A stretch of 64,000 nucleotides of DNA from Amoebophrya sp. A120 (taxonomy: Eukaryota; Sar; Dinophyceae; Syndiniales; Amoebophryaceae). The notes under the pieces were generated by a model. It had not been told where the DNA came from. It worked only from the letters and a program-made list of their open reading frames with translations, and ran no database searches. Positions within the stretch are counted from its first letter, which is position 1. Each line of letters starts with the position of its first letter. The stretch is from positions 11,505,571 through 11,569,570 of the forward strand of contig CAJINV010000001.1 in the NCBI GenBank assembly GCA_905178155.1, read 5' to 3'. The position numbers and the translations under genes were made by a program. This document shows positions 44,001 through 53,926 of the stretch, piece after piece.

Positions 44001-45236
44001 AATCAGCTCTCCGAGGAACTTTAGCCATCGAAATTTTTGCTCAGCCTCCGGCAGCGTGTCTACGGCGGCCATATTGTAGCTCATGTTGTCTTCATCCTGC
44101 TGCTGCTGGTCCCGACGGGTTGTACTACCAGAGTTCGCTGCATTCAGACGGTTCCTACCACTTCTGGAATTGTGCTGTTGATCATCTTTCCCTAACATTT
44201 CTATTCCTCCAGTCAGTGGAGGTGCTCCTGCCGATGGTGCTTTCATCGAAGATTCAGAAAACTGTTGATCTGCTACTGCACCAGCTTCGCTGACGTTGCC
44301 ACTGGTTTCGCGTACAACCTGCAGAGACCGCGTTGGTGAGTGAAGCGCATTGAATTGGGTCGACGACGAAGACGCAGCTGCACCTGCACTTGCGCCGACC
44401 AGTAGTTCTACTCCTTCTCCCGGTGGTGCCCGACTTTGCGGGCCTTGTTGTCCTTGTCGTGACGCGTAAGAATCATTTTGCCGCAGAACGAGAGACCGCG
44501 CAGCTGCGTTTTCCGATCCAGCGTCGAAGACTCCTCTTGTTCCAGCATTTCCAGCTGCAGCCCCCGCGGGAACCAGAGTCTGCTTTTTCATATCACCGCT
44601 AGCAGAATCCTGACCGCGTGGTTCGCGATCAGAGTGAGCTATGCGAGAGAACTTTTCTCGAAACCCATCAACTACAGCCTCTTGGTCGTCGAGTGCACCA
44701 GCAGAAGGCTGGTCTTTGTTGCTAAGACGCACCGGCTCGCCACTGCTCGTCGCATTGCTGTGGAACACTGGACTGGTAGAGCTAGTGGCCGCGGTCCCTC
44801 TTCCAAGAGGTAATGGCGAACTTTTGGCACCGAAGAGCTTTGTCGCCGGTGAATCAGCAGGGCCCCGAGGTAAAACCACCCTGCGTCTGGTTTTCCCGCC
44901 CGATGTGATTTCGTCCTCGTCTTCGCCATCCACTATTTCTTCCGGCTCCTGGCGAAATCCGCCCGACGGCGGGCTATATCTCGAAAACGCCCTGCCTTCC
45001 TTTGACCGACCGCTTGATGCGTGGCTGACCTTGGAGACACTTTCCGGCGTCGTCAAGTGCGTTGCATGGCCCATGCTGTCAAAGGACATGGTGCGCCGGA
45101 CGCGGTGCACCCCACGCACCATGCGCGCCTCGCCGAAGGCATCCTGCTGCAGGCCCAGAATACCTTCGATGCGCTCCTGCTCGGTAAGGCCCCCTGCGCG
45201 GCTCGAAAAGTTAGGCGAGGATGCGGTGTGGTGCAT
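41032..45236 (-). CDS. CLC-family chloride channel or Cl-/H+ exchanger with CBS domains
   Basis: Two exons, 45236-43791 and 43668-41032, joined by a 122-nt GT-AG intron (1,360 residues). CLC proteins are dimers with one anion pathway per subunit. Visible marks: G-S-G-I-P (~545, selectivity loop), G-K-E-G-P-L-V-H (~587, with the gating glutamate), F-S-F-E-E-A-S at the position of the proton glutamate found in exchangers, and A-G-L-F-V-P-S-L (the G-x-F-x-P anion motif). Two CBS-like segments follow, the second near residues 1255-1310 (R-L-G-L-R-L-V-A-V-V-D-H-E-G). The E-E pair supports an endosomal or vacuolar exchanger rather than a plasma-membrane channel. The cytosolic N-terminus is about 400 residues longer than usual and low-complexity. 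The region between the CBS segments also carries a long insert. An in-frame TAG upstream of the ATG puts introner copy 3 in the 5' UTR. Confidence 0.92.
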
Positions 45237-45255
45237 ATCGTTATCGGCCTGCTTG

Positions 45256-45517
45256 TATCAACTGTAAAAGTGTCTGGGTCTGGAAGAGTGCCAGACTTGT
45301 CATGCAGGTTTTTCATGACCCATGAGGTCTGGTATGTAGGACAGAGCATGACAGATTCTGTGAGAGTTCTATCATGCCTATCCTGCATGAGAAACTGCCT
45401 CTCGATTAGGTCAACAGTGGACAGCTTTTGGTAATCACGCAACGCAGATTTTTACATGATCCAGATTTAGCATGACAAGTTGCTTTGTTCCAGACCCAGA
45501 CATATTTGCAATGCATA
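45256..45517 (+). repeat. Introner-like element, copy 3 (5' UTR of the CLC gene)
   Basis: A 262-bp element, exactly the length of copy 2, sharing its inverted-repeat termini (less perfect here) and most of its interior in the same orientation. It is flanked by a 5-bp direct repeat, GCTTG, at 45251-45255 and 45518-45522. It lies 20 bp upstream of the CLC start codon, in what is probably the 5' UTR. Splicing is inferred from the other copies. Confidence 0.85.
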
Positions 45518-46183
45518 GCTTGGTATACTAAAATCGCAACGCGGTTTTCAATATCAGCTCAGCCAGCAACTGCTGGATGATTGGTTCAACGAGTACACAT
45601 AAATTTCAATTTCAATTTCAATTTGAGGATCAAAAAAATACCAAAATTCCACTTAAATACATTGACTTTGCGCAAGTTCAAAAACGCCCAATCACATAGA
45701 AATTCACATTGGTCCACAGTAAAAAAAACTTCACCTCAATCATTTTGAAACTACACATATCTTCGCAGCGATTTCTAATTCTATACGAAAATTCTTTTCG
45801 ACACACCGGTAGGGACAGACACCAGGCCCGTTACGAACTACCTGCAGGTGTCCAGAAATATCATGCTGGAGTGTCGCAAGACGACACTAGGTCGGTGTAC
45901 GTGAACGACCCAAAAACACATAACGAACCGAATGATGTGGATTCCATTCTTACACACGAAAAGCCGTTGTCGTACTTACCTGAAAAATGGATACCACGAA
46001 AGAGGGCCCTAACGTATCAATCGATCCAAAATTATGGTGTCACAACAAAGCTGAAGGAGCCACTGCATCGACATCGACGAAATCTGTGATCCTTCTTCTT
46101 GTGCAACATCTCGTCCCTATCACGAGAAATTGCAATTTTTTCAAAGCGAAAGCACCAGCAACAAGAGGACCAAGATAGATACA

Positions 46184-46463
46184 ACGCATCCAGAGTTGTA
46201 TAGTGTGTAGATAGAGCCAGCGAAAAGCCCACACTCTCTCTTGTTTGGATCATAATAGAAGTTCGTGCGTAAGAAGGTACAAAGTCTCGTTTCTTGGAAA
46301 ACAGGAATCGTCTCCGTCGCTGGAGTCGCTCGAAATCTTCCCGACTAGCACCTCAGCCGAAAGACCGCGGCGGACAAGAAGTTCGTCAGAAAGTTGCTTT
46401 TCTGTCCGTCTTCATGAACTACGAATCCGATCGACCAACACAAACATTTTTTATTTCAGGTTT
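46184..46463. repeat. Dispersed ~280-bp repeat, copy A
   Basis: Matches 50682-50963 in the same orientation. The best blocks are GCATCCAGAGT at the left end, a shared stretch around GCTCGAAATC, a long near-identical block around AAGTTGCTTTTCTGTCCGT (46391-46409), and a common right end TTTTTTATTTCAGGTTT. That right end resembles a plus-strand 3' splice site. Both copies lie upstream of minus-strand genes. Confidence 0.75.
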
Positions 46464-47741
46464 GTACAGAAACTGACGTAGCTGAAGAGCTGCAAGTCGT
46501 AAAAGGTTGAATTTGGCTGCTATTTTTCATCTGAAGTTGGTTCTACAGGAGCTCGAGCTTGTTGCTGTTCGTTGTTCTTGTTACAAATAAATAATGACTC
46601 ATCGTCGCTAGTCGTAGTCGTTACATAATTCGAGTTCAAATTCGTCGGACTTGGAGTGGCACTTCTGTCAAAAACATAAATACGCAAACTGTCGCGTAGT
46701 AAAAGTCAGTGGTCGCGTGCTCCGTGCAGATTCTCCACGGAAGAGGTTAGCGATACTCTGTCTCCCGCCGGCCAGTGTCGCACTACACTTTTACGCTCAG
46801 ACAGTTTTCTGAGCGTGGGTACGCAGGTTTCAGCTCGCTTTCGTTTATGTATCCAAATCGTTTGTCCCCGTGCTGTTGCAACCGTATTTGGTAACCTCCA
46901 CGCTTAGATAATTTTGGTTGTACGCGTACCGTAAGGGAAACCACGCACTTTGTTGCTCTACTTGACTGTAAAAAACTCATTTTTGGTTTACACGGTTGTG
47001 ATGTCAGCTGTGGTTGCTCGTCTGATAATTTCAAATTTTGTCTTTGCATTTATTGTGAAGGGTAGTGTAACAAGAAGGTGCTCTGCCTAGTCCTCATTTT
47101 GAAAAGCAAATTTAAAGTCAGAAAACGAGTGGTGAAGCTTTGCACTTTCGTTAACGACGAATGCGCGTGGGTCTGGGCTGAGACCCCGCAGATTTGACGT
47201 TTTGGTGAAGTGACGGTAGATGAAGTTGTGATCGACCACCAGCCGCCCCTTATCTTAATGAAGATCGGCAGATCGGCTGTGCACTTCTACGCGGCTCGGT
47301 ATGGGACAACACTGGCGCAGTTGAGTGAGGTTTTTTATCTCCTCGATTCATTTTCCGGCAGCGTCAAAATCTAGGTCGACACTTCACCTAGTCAAGGAAT
47401 ACATCTTTCGAAATGGTCAATAAGCTTAAATCAAATTCTCAGAAATATTTACAGATACTTCATCAAGAACAGAGGACCATCTGACTTCTACATATCAATT
47501 GCAGCTAGGTCTCTCTTCTCACTTTCAATTTGATGCAACTTCCAGGAGCGGTTCGTAAATTTTCCATAAAGGTGAAACGTGAAGTGCGCCTGATATTTAA
47601 AAATTATTCAATCATTCTTCTCCTAATTCGAAAAGTTGTCGCCGTCGCCAAAGTAGAAATGAATAGAACTAGGCAACTCGTCCCCCTCCCCCTCCTCAAA
47701 CGATAGGTAGTGCGCAATTCCCCTCGAGCAAAATAAGCCGC

Positions 47742-47848
47742 CTTTCTGCGCCGCACTAGTCGACCATGGCTGCGGCGGGTATGACTTGAAAGTACGACTT
47801 GCGGGTGAGCCATGCTTCAGCTTCGTGGCGCCGCTGTTATTTGGGTGG
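47742..47848. repeat. Diverged repeat R1, copy A
   Basis: Matches 49101-49214: both share GCGCCGCA, a GTCGAC block, and GAGCCATGCTTCAGCTTCG followed by GCGCCGCTGTTATTTGGGT. Differences are scattered, so the copies are old. No coding sense is visible. Confidence 0.75.
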
Positions 47849-48806
47849 GTTTTCTGCTTTGCGCGATAAGGTAATTGCGCTCTATGCATTCACGGTGAAA
47901 GAGTGGCGCGCGGCACTTACTTCAACTTGCACGCAAAAGGCGAGAGCGTAAAAAGTTGCAGCTCCTTGCGGTCGCGTTAGCTTTTTGCTGCCTGTTGACA
48001 CAGTACAAACACTTTATACCATTCGCATTCCCTCGCCGTTGTGGTGGTACAGAGTCTAGTGGTCGAGCCGCTAAGTAAATCAAAAGAACACCACTCAGCG
48101 TCGCCCTCCAAAAGGGATTGCACCTCGTTGTACTAGAGGGTGACACTCAGAGACAGGTCCGCGAGAGAAAGCAAGCTAGGCAGTACACAGATCGTGCTGA
48201 CACGGCAAGAGCGCGCCCCTGCTCGTTAGTCGATCTGAGTAAATTTTGGTCTTTGAAATAGAGCTCCATTTGTCATCAACCGGAACGGCGAATCTTCTGA
48301 AGAGACGAGAGGACACACAGACATGCTTCGGAATGAATCCAAGTTGCAGCAAGTCACTGCCGAGGAATGACAGCACGTGACAAACAAAATGCGAAATACC
48401 AGAGGCACTTTCGGCCAGGCAAAATTGCTCGTCCTAGTTGCGCCTCCCTTGGCTCTGCTACCCCGCAAGCTGAAATAGATTCAGCTGGTGCTTCTAAATA
48501 GAGGCGGTCGTGGCGATCAAGAACTTCGGCACTGAACTCGCGCTGTTTCTGTTATACGTATGACCTAAGATTGCTCACCACGGCGCTGGGGGTTGGTTGT
48601 TCTGTGTGCTGAAAAAATGAATGCTTAATTAGCAAAAGCAGAGCATCCGCCTTGCTCCAATAAAAAACGGCATGACATACTGAAAGCTTCGTAGAAACTT
48701 CGGACGTCATAAATTAAAGCACTTACTGAAAATAGATCTTCATCTCGCTCGGCAGAAAAGCTTGCTCGTGTGGTCGATGAGTCGGCCGCTGGAGTTCGCA
48801 TGCGTC

Positions 48807-48840
48807 CTCGAAGAAGATCGCGGGACGAGGTGCAGCCGTC
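48807..48840. repeat. Diverged repeat R2, copy A
   Basis: Matches 49312-49348: the shared core is CTCGAAGAA, then GATCGCGGGACGAGG or a one-base variant, then TGCAGCCGT. With R1 this suggests a composite unit that was duplicated and then eroded. Confidence 0.7.
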
Positions 48841-49100
48841 AGCCCTTCATTCTCAGGCACAAATAATCAAGGTCCCCGCCTCGCAACTTCAGGCGTCGAG
48901 CTGTCATGAGTTTTAGTTGGGAGCCGTCGTCCTTCACAACAACAATTTCAAATTAGTTCAATTAGTACCTCTACGGCATTACAAAGAACTAGCTGGCTCG
49001 CGTTCCGAGTTCATTGTCGCATACAGGTAAACACAACCAGAAAGTGCTGCGTGGCAAATAAAACTGCAAAACAAAATACCGAAAGAATTGCTCTGTGTGC

Positions 49101-49214
49101 CGTTTTGCGCCGCATCAGTCGACAGTAGTAGTTGCGGATATGAATTGAAATCAGGCGCGAAGTTGCAGATGAGCCATGCTTCAGCTTCGCTGCGCCGCTG
49201 TTATTTGGGTTGAT
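49101..49214. repeat. Diverged repeat R1, copy B
   Basis: Second copy of R1 (see 47742-47848), same orientation. It lies 98 bp before R2 copy B, whereas in the first unit R1 and R2 are about 960 bp apart. Confidence 0.7.
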
Positions 49215-49311
49215 TTGTTGCTAGAGTGATTCATTGATTTACTTAGTTGGATAGGGTGGTGACTACGCAACGGCAACTAGTACGAGCTTGATGAAAATAC
49301 TTAAATGGCGG

Positions 49312-49348
49312 CACTCGAAGAAAATCGCGGGACGAGGTGCAGCCGTTG
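49312..49348. repeat. Diverged repeat R2, copy B
   Basis: Second copy of R2 (see 48807-48840), same orientation, close to the 3' end of the EF-hand gene. Confidence 0.7.
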
Positions 49349-49645
49349 GCGGAAAGTAGATCGGGAGCGAATTGTACTGCGGGGACTACCCTGGTGCTGA
49401 CGTCTGGGATCATTCATCTGCAATCTAGAGGAGGTCGGGGCTGGTGCTGGGAAGGTGGTTTCATGGCGTTGCTAATGTCAGCGAGTCCAGATCCAGGACC
49501 CGGAGAGGAGAAATTCCCTCATGCACCTGCTTCCGAGACGACAAACTTTCTCTTACTTTAGTGAAACCTGCGTGGCTAAGCCCACGAGCTTTTTTCCCCC
49601 GGCGGTTGCACCAGGCAGAGGACGCGAGGAGGATCGGCTCAGGGC

Positions 49646-50613
49646 TCATATCGTCCCCTCGGCAACATCCTCGATAGCCAGGAGTTGATTCTGCGTCGGG
49701 TGCTGTGCGTTGTAATTGTCGGGTAATTCTTCGATAGTGACGGTGCTCTGCGTCTGCTGCAACTCTTTGCGCAGCTCTTTTCTCTGCTGCCTCCTCCTCT
49801 GGCGGGCGGTCGCTGCGTCTTCGTGGCACGTGACACGTATTCCACATTCCTCTTCGTCTCCCTCTTCCTGGACAGCCGGATTGCAACAGCACGACAACAA
49901 CCACGAGGTCTGCTCAAGAAAAGCCAACTGACTGGCTTTCTCCAAAGTGCTGCTGGCCGCGGTTGTCACAGTGGAAGTCGACGCGTCCTCCTTCGCCGCC
50001 GGTTTTTCACAGCGACAGTGCTCCTCCAGTTCCGCCTTGGACATAAAGCCGTCCTTGTCCAAGTCCACTTTTGTCATCGGACACACACCTCCATTTTCCT
50101 TCTCGCTGACCTGGCGGTCCCCGTTTGTGTCGAGCTGGGCGATCACCTTCTCCGCCATTTCGGTCACGTTGGCGGGGGGGGGGGGGCGCTGGACGAAGCA
50201 GTACTAGCGGGAGCCGTCTTCTCCTCTTTTTCCGCTTCCGACTTCGGGCCGCTGTAGCCGTACACGGACCCGGCGGTCCCCTGGTCCACGAACGAAGTTG
50301 ACGTGACCTCCCCCGGACCGTTGATGATCACCTCGCCCGTGTCCTGCGACTGCGAATGATCATGTTGATCCGAGGACTTAAGGCCCGCCTTGTTCTCGTC
50401 CCAACCGGGACGCGAAGACCCATCCGCTTCATCTTGGTGGATCGCAGCTCCTGGCGACGTTCCGCGTAGATGCGTCGCTGCGGTCATGTCCTCCTGCTTT
50501 ACCGCAAAGGCGGAGGTCGCCGAGTAGCCCAAATTTCCGCCGAAGACCCACAGGACGAGTTGTAGGCGGGACGGCAGAGAATAGACTCGGCTGGTGGAAG
50601 AGAGCGCGAACAT
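49646..50613 (-). CDS. Secreted or ER-lumenal EF-hand protein, frame broken at a 13-base homopolymer
   Basis: The ATG at 50613 opens a frame whose first ~37 residues fit a signal peptide (hydrophobic L-Q-L-V-L-W-V-F-G-G, then a small-residue stretch ending A-F-A). The acidic/serine-rich middle reaches a proline run encoded by 13 C on the minus strand (G at 50174-50186) and stops soon after. The downstream frame, entered if the run were 14, continues to 49646 (322 residues in total). It contains two EF-hand loops, D-T-N-G-D-R-Q-V-S and D-L-D-K-D-G-F-M-S-K-A-E-L, each with the expected acidic residues, then a C-R-C-E motif and a basic, glutamine-rich tail. Calcium binding in the secretory path is likely. 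The break is most simply a base-calling error, but slippage or a real mutation cannot be excluded. Confidence 0.75.
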
Positions 50614-51649
50614 CTTTTGGAGTTGGTTTCGACAACAAGCGCAGGTTGCGTATAGATACTTTGCTGTCGTACGAGAAGTCTTACGCATCCAGAGTGAGAG
50701 TTGTTACACATGTGTATGTGATGAACTACAAGCCAACGAAAAGGCTACACTCTCTCTCTTCCCTCTAGTTCTAGTTTCGAACTTCGTCTAAGTACGACGT
50801 CGACTCGAGAACAGCGATCGTCTTTGTCGCGTTCGTCGCTCGAAATCCTCCCGACTAACAACTTTCTTACCCACGAGACCGCGGTGGAGAACAAGTTTGT
50901 CAGAAAGTTGCTTTTCTGTCCGTGGTAAACTAGTACGAATCAATCATTTTTTATTTCAGGTTTCGAACTTGATGTTCTTTCATCCCGGCGGCAGCCCTCG
51001 CATACAGTAGGAACCGGCTCAAAAAACAACCTTGCCAAGAAGGGCTGGTGATAGCGATGAGGCACGTCAAAAAATTGGACGGCGAGCGGGGGATCCCCTA
51101 CCTGCAATTGTCCCTTCATCACACGGGGCCTTTGTTCGCAGCTCCTTATTTTGCTGCAGTAGAGCACTTTTTTTGTACTTATGTTGATGTTGCGATACTA
51201 GGCATCCCTTCTTGGTACTTCCTGACGTCTCCTACTGAGTGCTCGGGGATGATTTTGCTACTTCGTCTCCCGGCCAGGCTTCGGAAAACGCTTCTGGTCC
51301 CCGATTCCTTCGGAGGCGCTGTATTTTGCGCAGCTGCGAAACCTCTACATGTGATCACCCTGAGGTTGATCACATCAAACTGGACCCAACTTTTTTCTCT
51401 ACGAGTAATCATGATCTAAAAACGAGGGTAAGGTAATCCTGATCTTGTAATGGTAATCAAAGTAAACGCGTAAAAATTCGTCACATCAGGTAGTTTTCAT
51501 AACACCAAATCATAAAAACTTCTTTGTCTTCAAGATTTCTTCAAGTCGCGAAAAGCTTCCATTGGCCTCCAATCATGGTGTGACTATGGTGGCAAGGCAG
51601 GCTCTCTTGAAGTCCGAAGATGGCGAATCTCAATGGATTGTTCGAAGAC
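50614..51649. other. Intergenic region
   Basis: A 1-kb stretch upstream of the EF-hand gene and downstream of the ADF gene. Its left third is filled by repeat copy B (50682-50963). The rest shows no supportable frame. Confidence 0.5.
50682..50963. repeat. Dispersed ~280-bp repeat, copy B
   Basis: Second copy of the repeat at 46184-46463, same orientation, ending in the same pyrimidine-rich TTTTTTATTTCAGGTTT. It begins about 70 bp upstream of the EF-hand start codon, so it may contribute to that gene's promoter or 5' UTR. Confidence 0.75.
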
Positions 51650-52837
51650 CTACATCAGCTTCTTGATGATATCCGCTTCGACCAGGTCTCCCTTATCGTT
51701 TGCCTGGACCTCGCACTGGATCTGTAGTGAGGGAATCGAAGACAAAAAATCAGTTTTGCGTTTGGTAAACCTTCTCCTCGCAACAACCATCATACATAGA
51801 GAGATTGAGGATTACGAGATCGTGTGTGTCAGACAAGAAGAACAAGAAGCGACTCGTACGGAATAAAAAAATCAATTGTGTGCTCGCTTCTACTTTAGGC
51901 GAGCGAGTAACTGTTTGTCGTACTAACTATGTTCCTGCGGAATAAAAAAATCAAAAGATTCAATACTCCGGTGAAAGTCTTCCGGAGAACGTCCTTGCTG
52001 GAGGCATACAACATCTTCTCCTTTACTCCACAGTCGTCTGGGCACCTGAAATACAAGGAAGCAACTGAAACAGCAACATCTTACTTTATCATAGATACAG
52101 GAATGCAAATGGATGCACGTGTCCGTGACCTTGCATAATTTAATGAATTGCATGTGTTGCAGCAGCTATTACGCGGTCAAAATGGGTCCGCATACTGACG
52201 AGGAAGTAAAGGCGAAATGCTTCAACACGACGAAAAAAAAAAACAATTCGTACCAGAAAACGAAGACCATCTTTGAAGTCTCGGCGCCGGTTTTGGCAGT
52301 AAAAGGAACATCCACGAGGCAATACAATGGCTTTCCTGCTGGCAATATTCCAAGGAAATCGGCGTACCTTATGATTCAGTGGAGAGCGAGGTTGGAAGGA
52401 GAAAGAAGCTCCGCCTCCGGGAAGAGCGAGGATGGATGAAACAAATGGAATGCAAAAAAAAAGCAAATTGTGCTTCCATCACGGTGGTGCTACTGTTTAT
52501 ACGTTTTTGACTTGTCCGCCTGTGCGACTGGGACGATGGTCTTCTTGTCCTTGATCTCGAAAGTTAAGTATCGGAGGTTGTGCTGTTGAGTGTTTATGTT
52601 TATCGATGTCGTCGATTTCTACTTACATGTGTATCTGTATGACGTAAATAAGCATTTACGTGAATGCCTCCAGGAGGAGGTGCATGCAGAAGATGTACTA
52701 CATGCACACGTCGCACCGGGCTTTCGTTTTTCAGATTCGGCACTTAGCCATGCGATCCAATATACCAGTACCTTAAGCTGCATCTGCGTGAAAAGCTCCT
52801 TGCAGCCATCGCCGAGAACGACACCAGACATCGACAT
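51650..52837 (-). CDS. ADF: Actin-depolymerising factor / cofilin
   Basis: Rebuilt from five small exons: 52837-52772, 52583-52503, 52367-52254, 52045-51967, 51721-51650, with GT-AG introns (136 residues after correcting one base). ADF/cofilin binds actin monomers and filaments and speeds filament turnover. The family pattern is clear in order: M-S-M-S-G-V near the start, L-R-Y-L-T-F-E-I-K-D-K-K, Y-A-D-F-L-G-I-L-P, T-S-K-M-V-F-V-F-W-C-P-D-D, K-E-K-M-L-Y-A-S-S-K-D (actin-binding helix), and I-Q-C-E-V-Q-A-N-D-K-G-D-L. The length matches the short ADFs of alveolates. In exon 2 a run of four T (52560-52563) must lose one base for the frame to continue. This is probably a homopolymer error. Other exon ends agree in phase. 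Confidence 0.88.
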
Positions 52838-53926
52838 GTTAACAAGGTTTTTTTTTTTGAAGGAGCGGAGAGCTGCTCAGCCTTCAAGAAAATTCCAGCT
52901 ACAATACCAACGTGGTTCAACTAGAGGTAGACCTGCCCGAACTCGAAGAACGGGCCAATAGAAAAAGTTATTGTTAGCCTCTTCGTCTTCGGTAGCGTCT
53001 TGAAGTCAAAGGTTGATGCCAAGAAGTTGCTGTGTAGTACGTAGAGACTTGGACAAAAATAAAAAACCACTTTCAAAATCGATGCGCCGGAGAAGTTCCT
53101 CCCTTGTACGCACAGAAATGGCTCTACTCAATCCAATTTGTATGCTGTGCTATACTGTATGTTTCACTGAAGACTGCTTCCTGCTGTTTGGAAACTTCAA
53201 ATCGTTATTTTGCAAAACGGTGCATCTTCTCTTCTGGTTAGAGGCGTTGCGTTTTTCTCAGCGGCCGGCATCGTTCGATCGGTATAAATCTCATGTTGAT
53301 CCTGATCGCGGTGGAATACGTCGCGGACGCGGAGTCGCATCTCATACATAATGTGAGTCGATCCATTTTACCTGTGCTGCGGGGCGGCTCATAGTGCTCA
53401 TGTTGCTTAGTATTTTGGCTCTACCGAATTGTGTTTGGTCGGCAGGAAAAGACAGTTGTTTGAATTCATTGTCTGTCTCCGCAATAGATTAAGATTCTCC
53501 GAAGAAGAACGGATTTGCTCGTTAACAAGCAAAAAACGAACACCAAATCAACTGCACCAAGTCAGTGGTGTAATTCAGTCGAAGAACTAGCGCGCGATCC
53601 TTCATCGACTAAGCCGCGTCGTGACTGTGATCTTCTTCATACTACTCACTAGCGATTGCCGCCCTGGGTTCGTCAACATATTGCCCTGCTTCTAGCCAGA
53701 GATCAAACCAGCACTGCGTTCCGTAAAACATCAAGGATGTTCGTAGTGCTACAACATGCTCAGTGGACGAGGAGAGAGGAGCACCCGATTTTTCTCGTTT
53801 TGAAAAAATCATTCTCAGCGTAGCAAAGCGGGAGGCAGAAGAGGAGCGATTCTTGTGTGGCGCTTTACAGTCAACATCTCCAGCTCCTCCTGCTTGTGCT
53901 TGTTTAAACGTGCTGTTCTTTTTCAT
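52838..53926. other. Intergenic region with an open frame after the proteasome stop
   Basis: It must hold the ADF 5' region and the 3' end of the proteasome gene. A 94-codon ATG frame (53926-53642) begins directly after, and in the same frame as, the TAG of the proteasome subunit. It has no recognised domain and is more likely 3' UTR than coding. Nothing else is supportable. Confidence 0.4.

Larger units (their letters stand above)
45523..49645. other. Gene-poor region with decayed repeats
   Basis: About 4.1 kb without a supportable gene. It holds parts of three diverged repeat pairs listed separately. A minus-strand frame at 46783-47049 and a few plus-strand frames (45709-46089) show no conserved features. 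The region probably accumulated old mobile elements or non-coding transcripts. Confidence 0.5.

Noticed and set aside
45709-46089. Plus-strand frame of 126 codons
   Set aside because: Starts at a non-ATG codon, overlaps repeat-rich DNA and has no recognisable domain.
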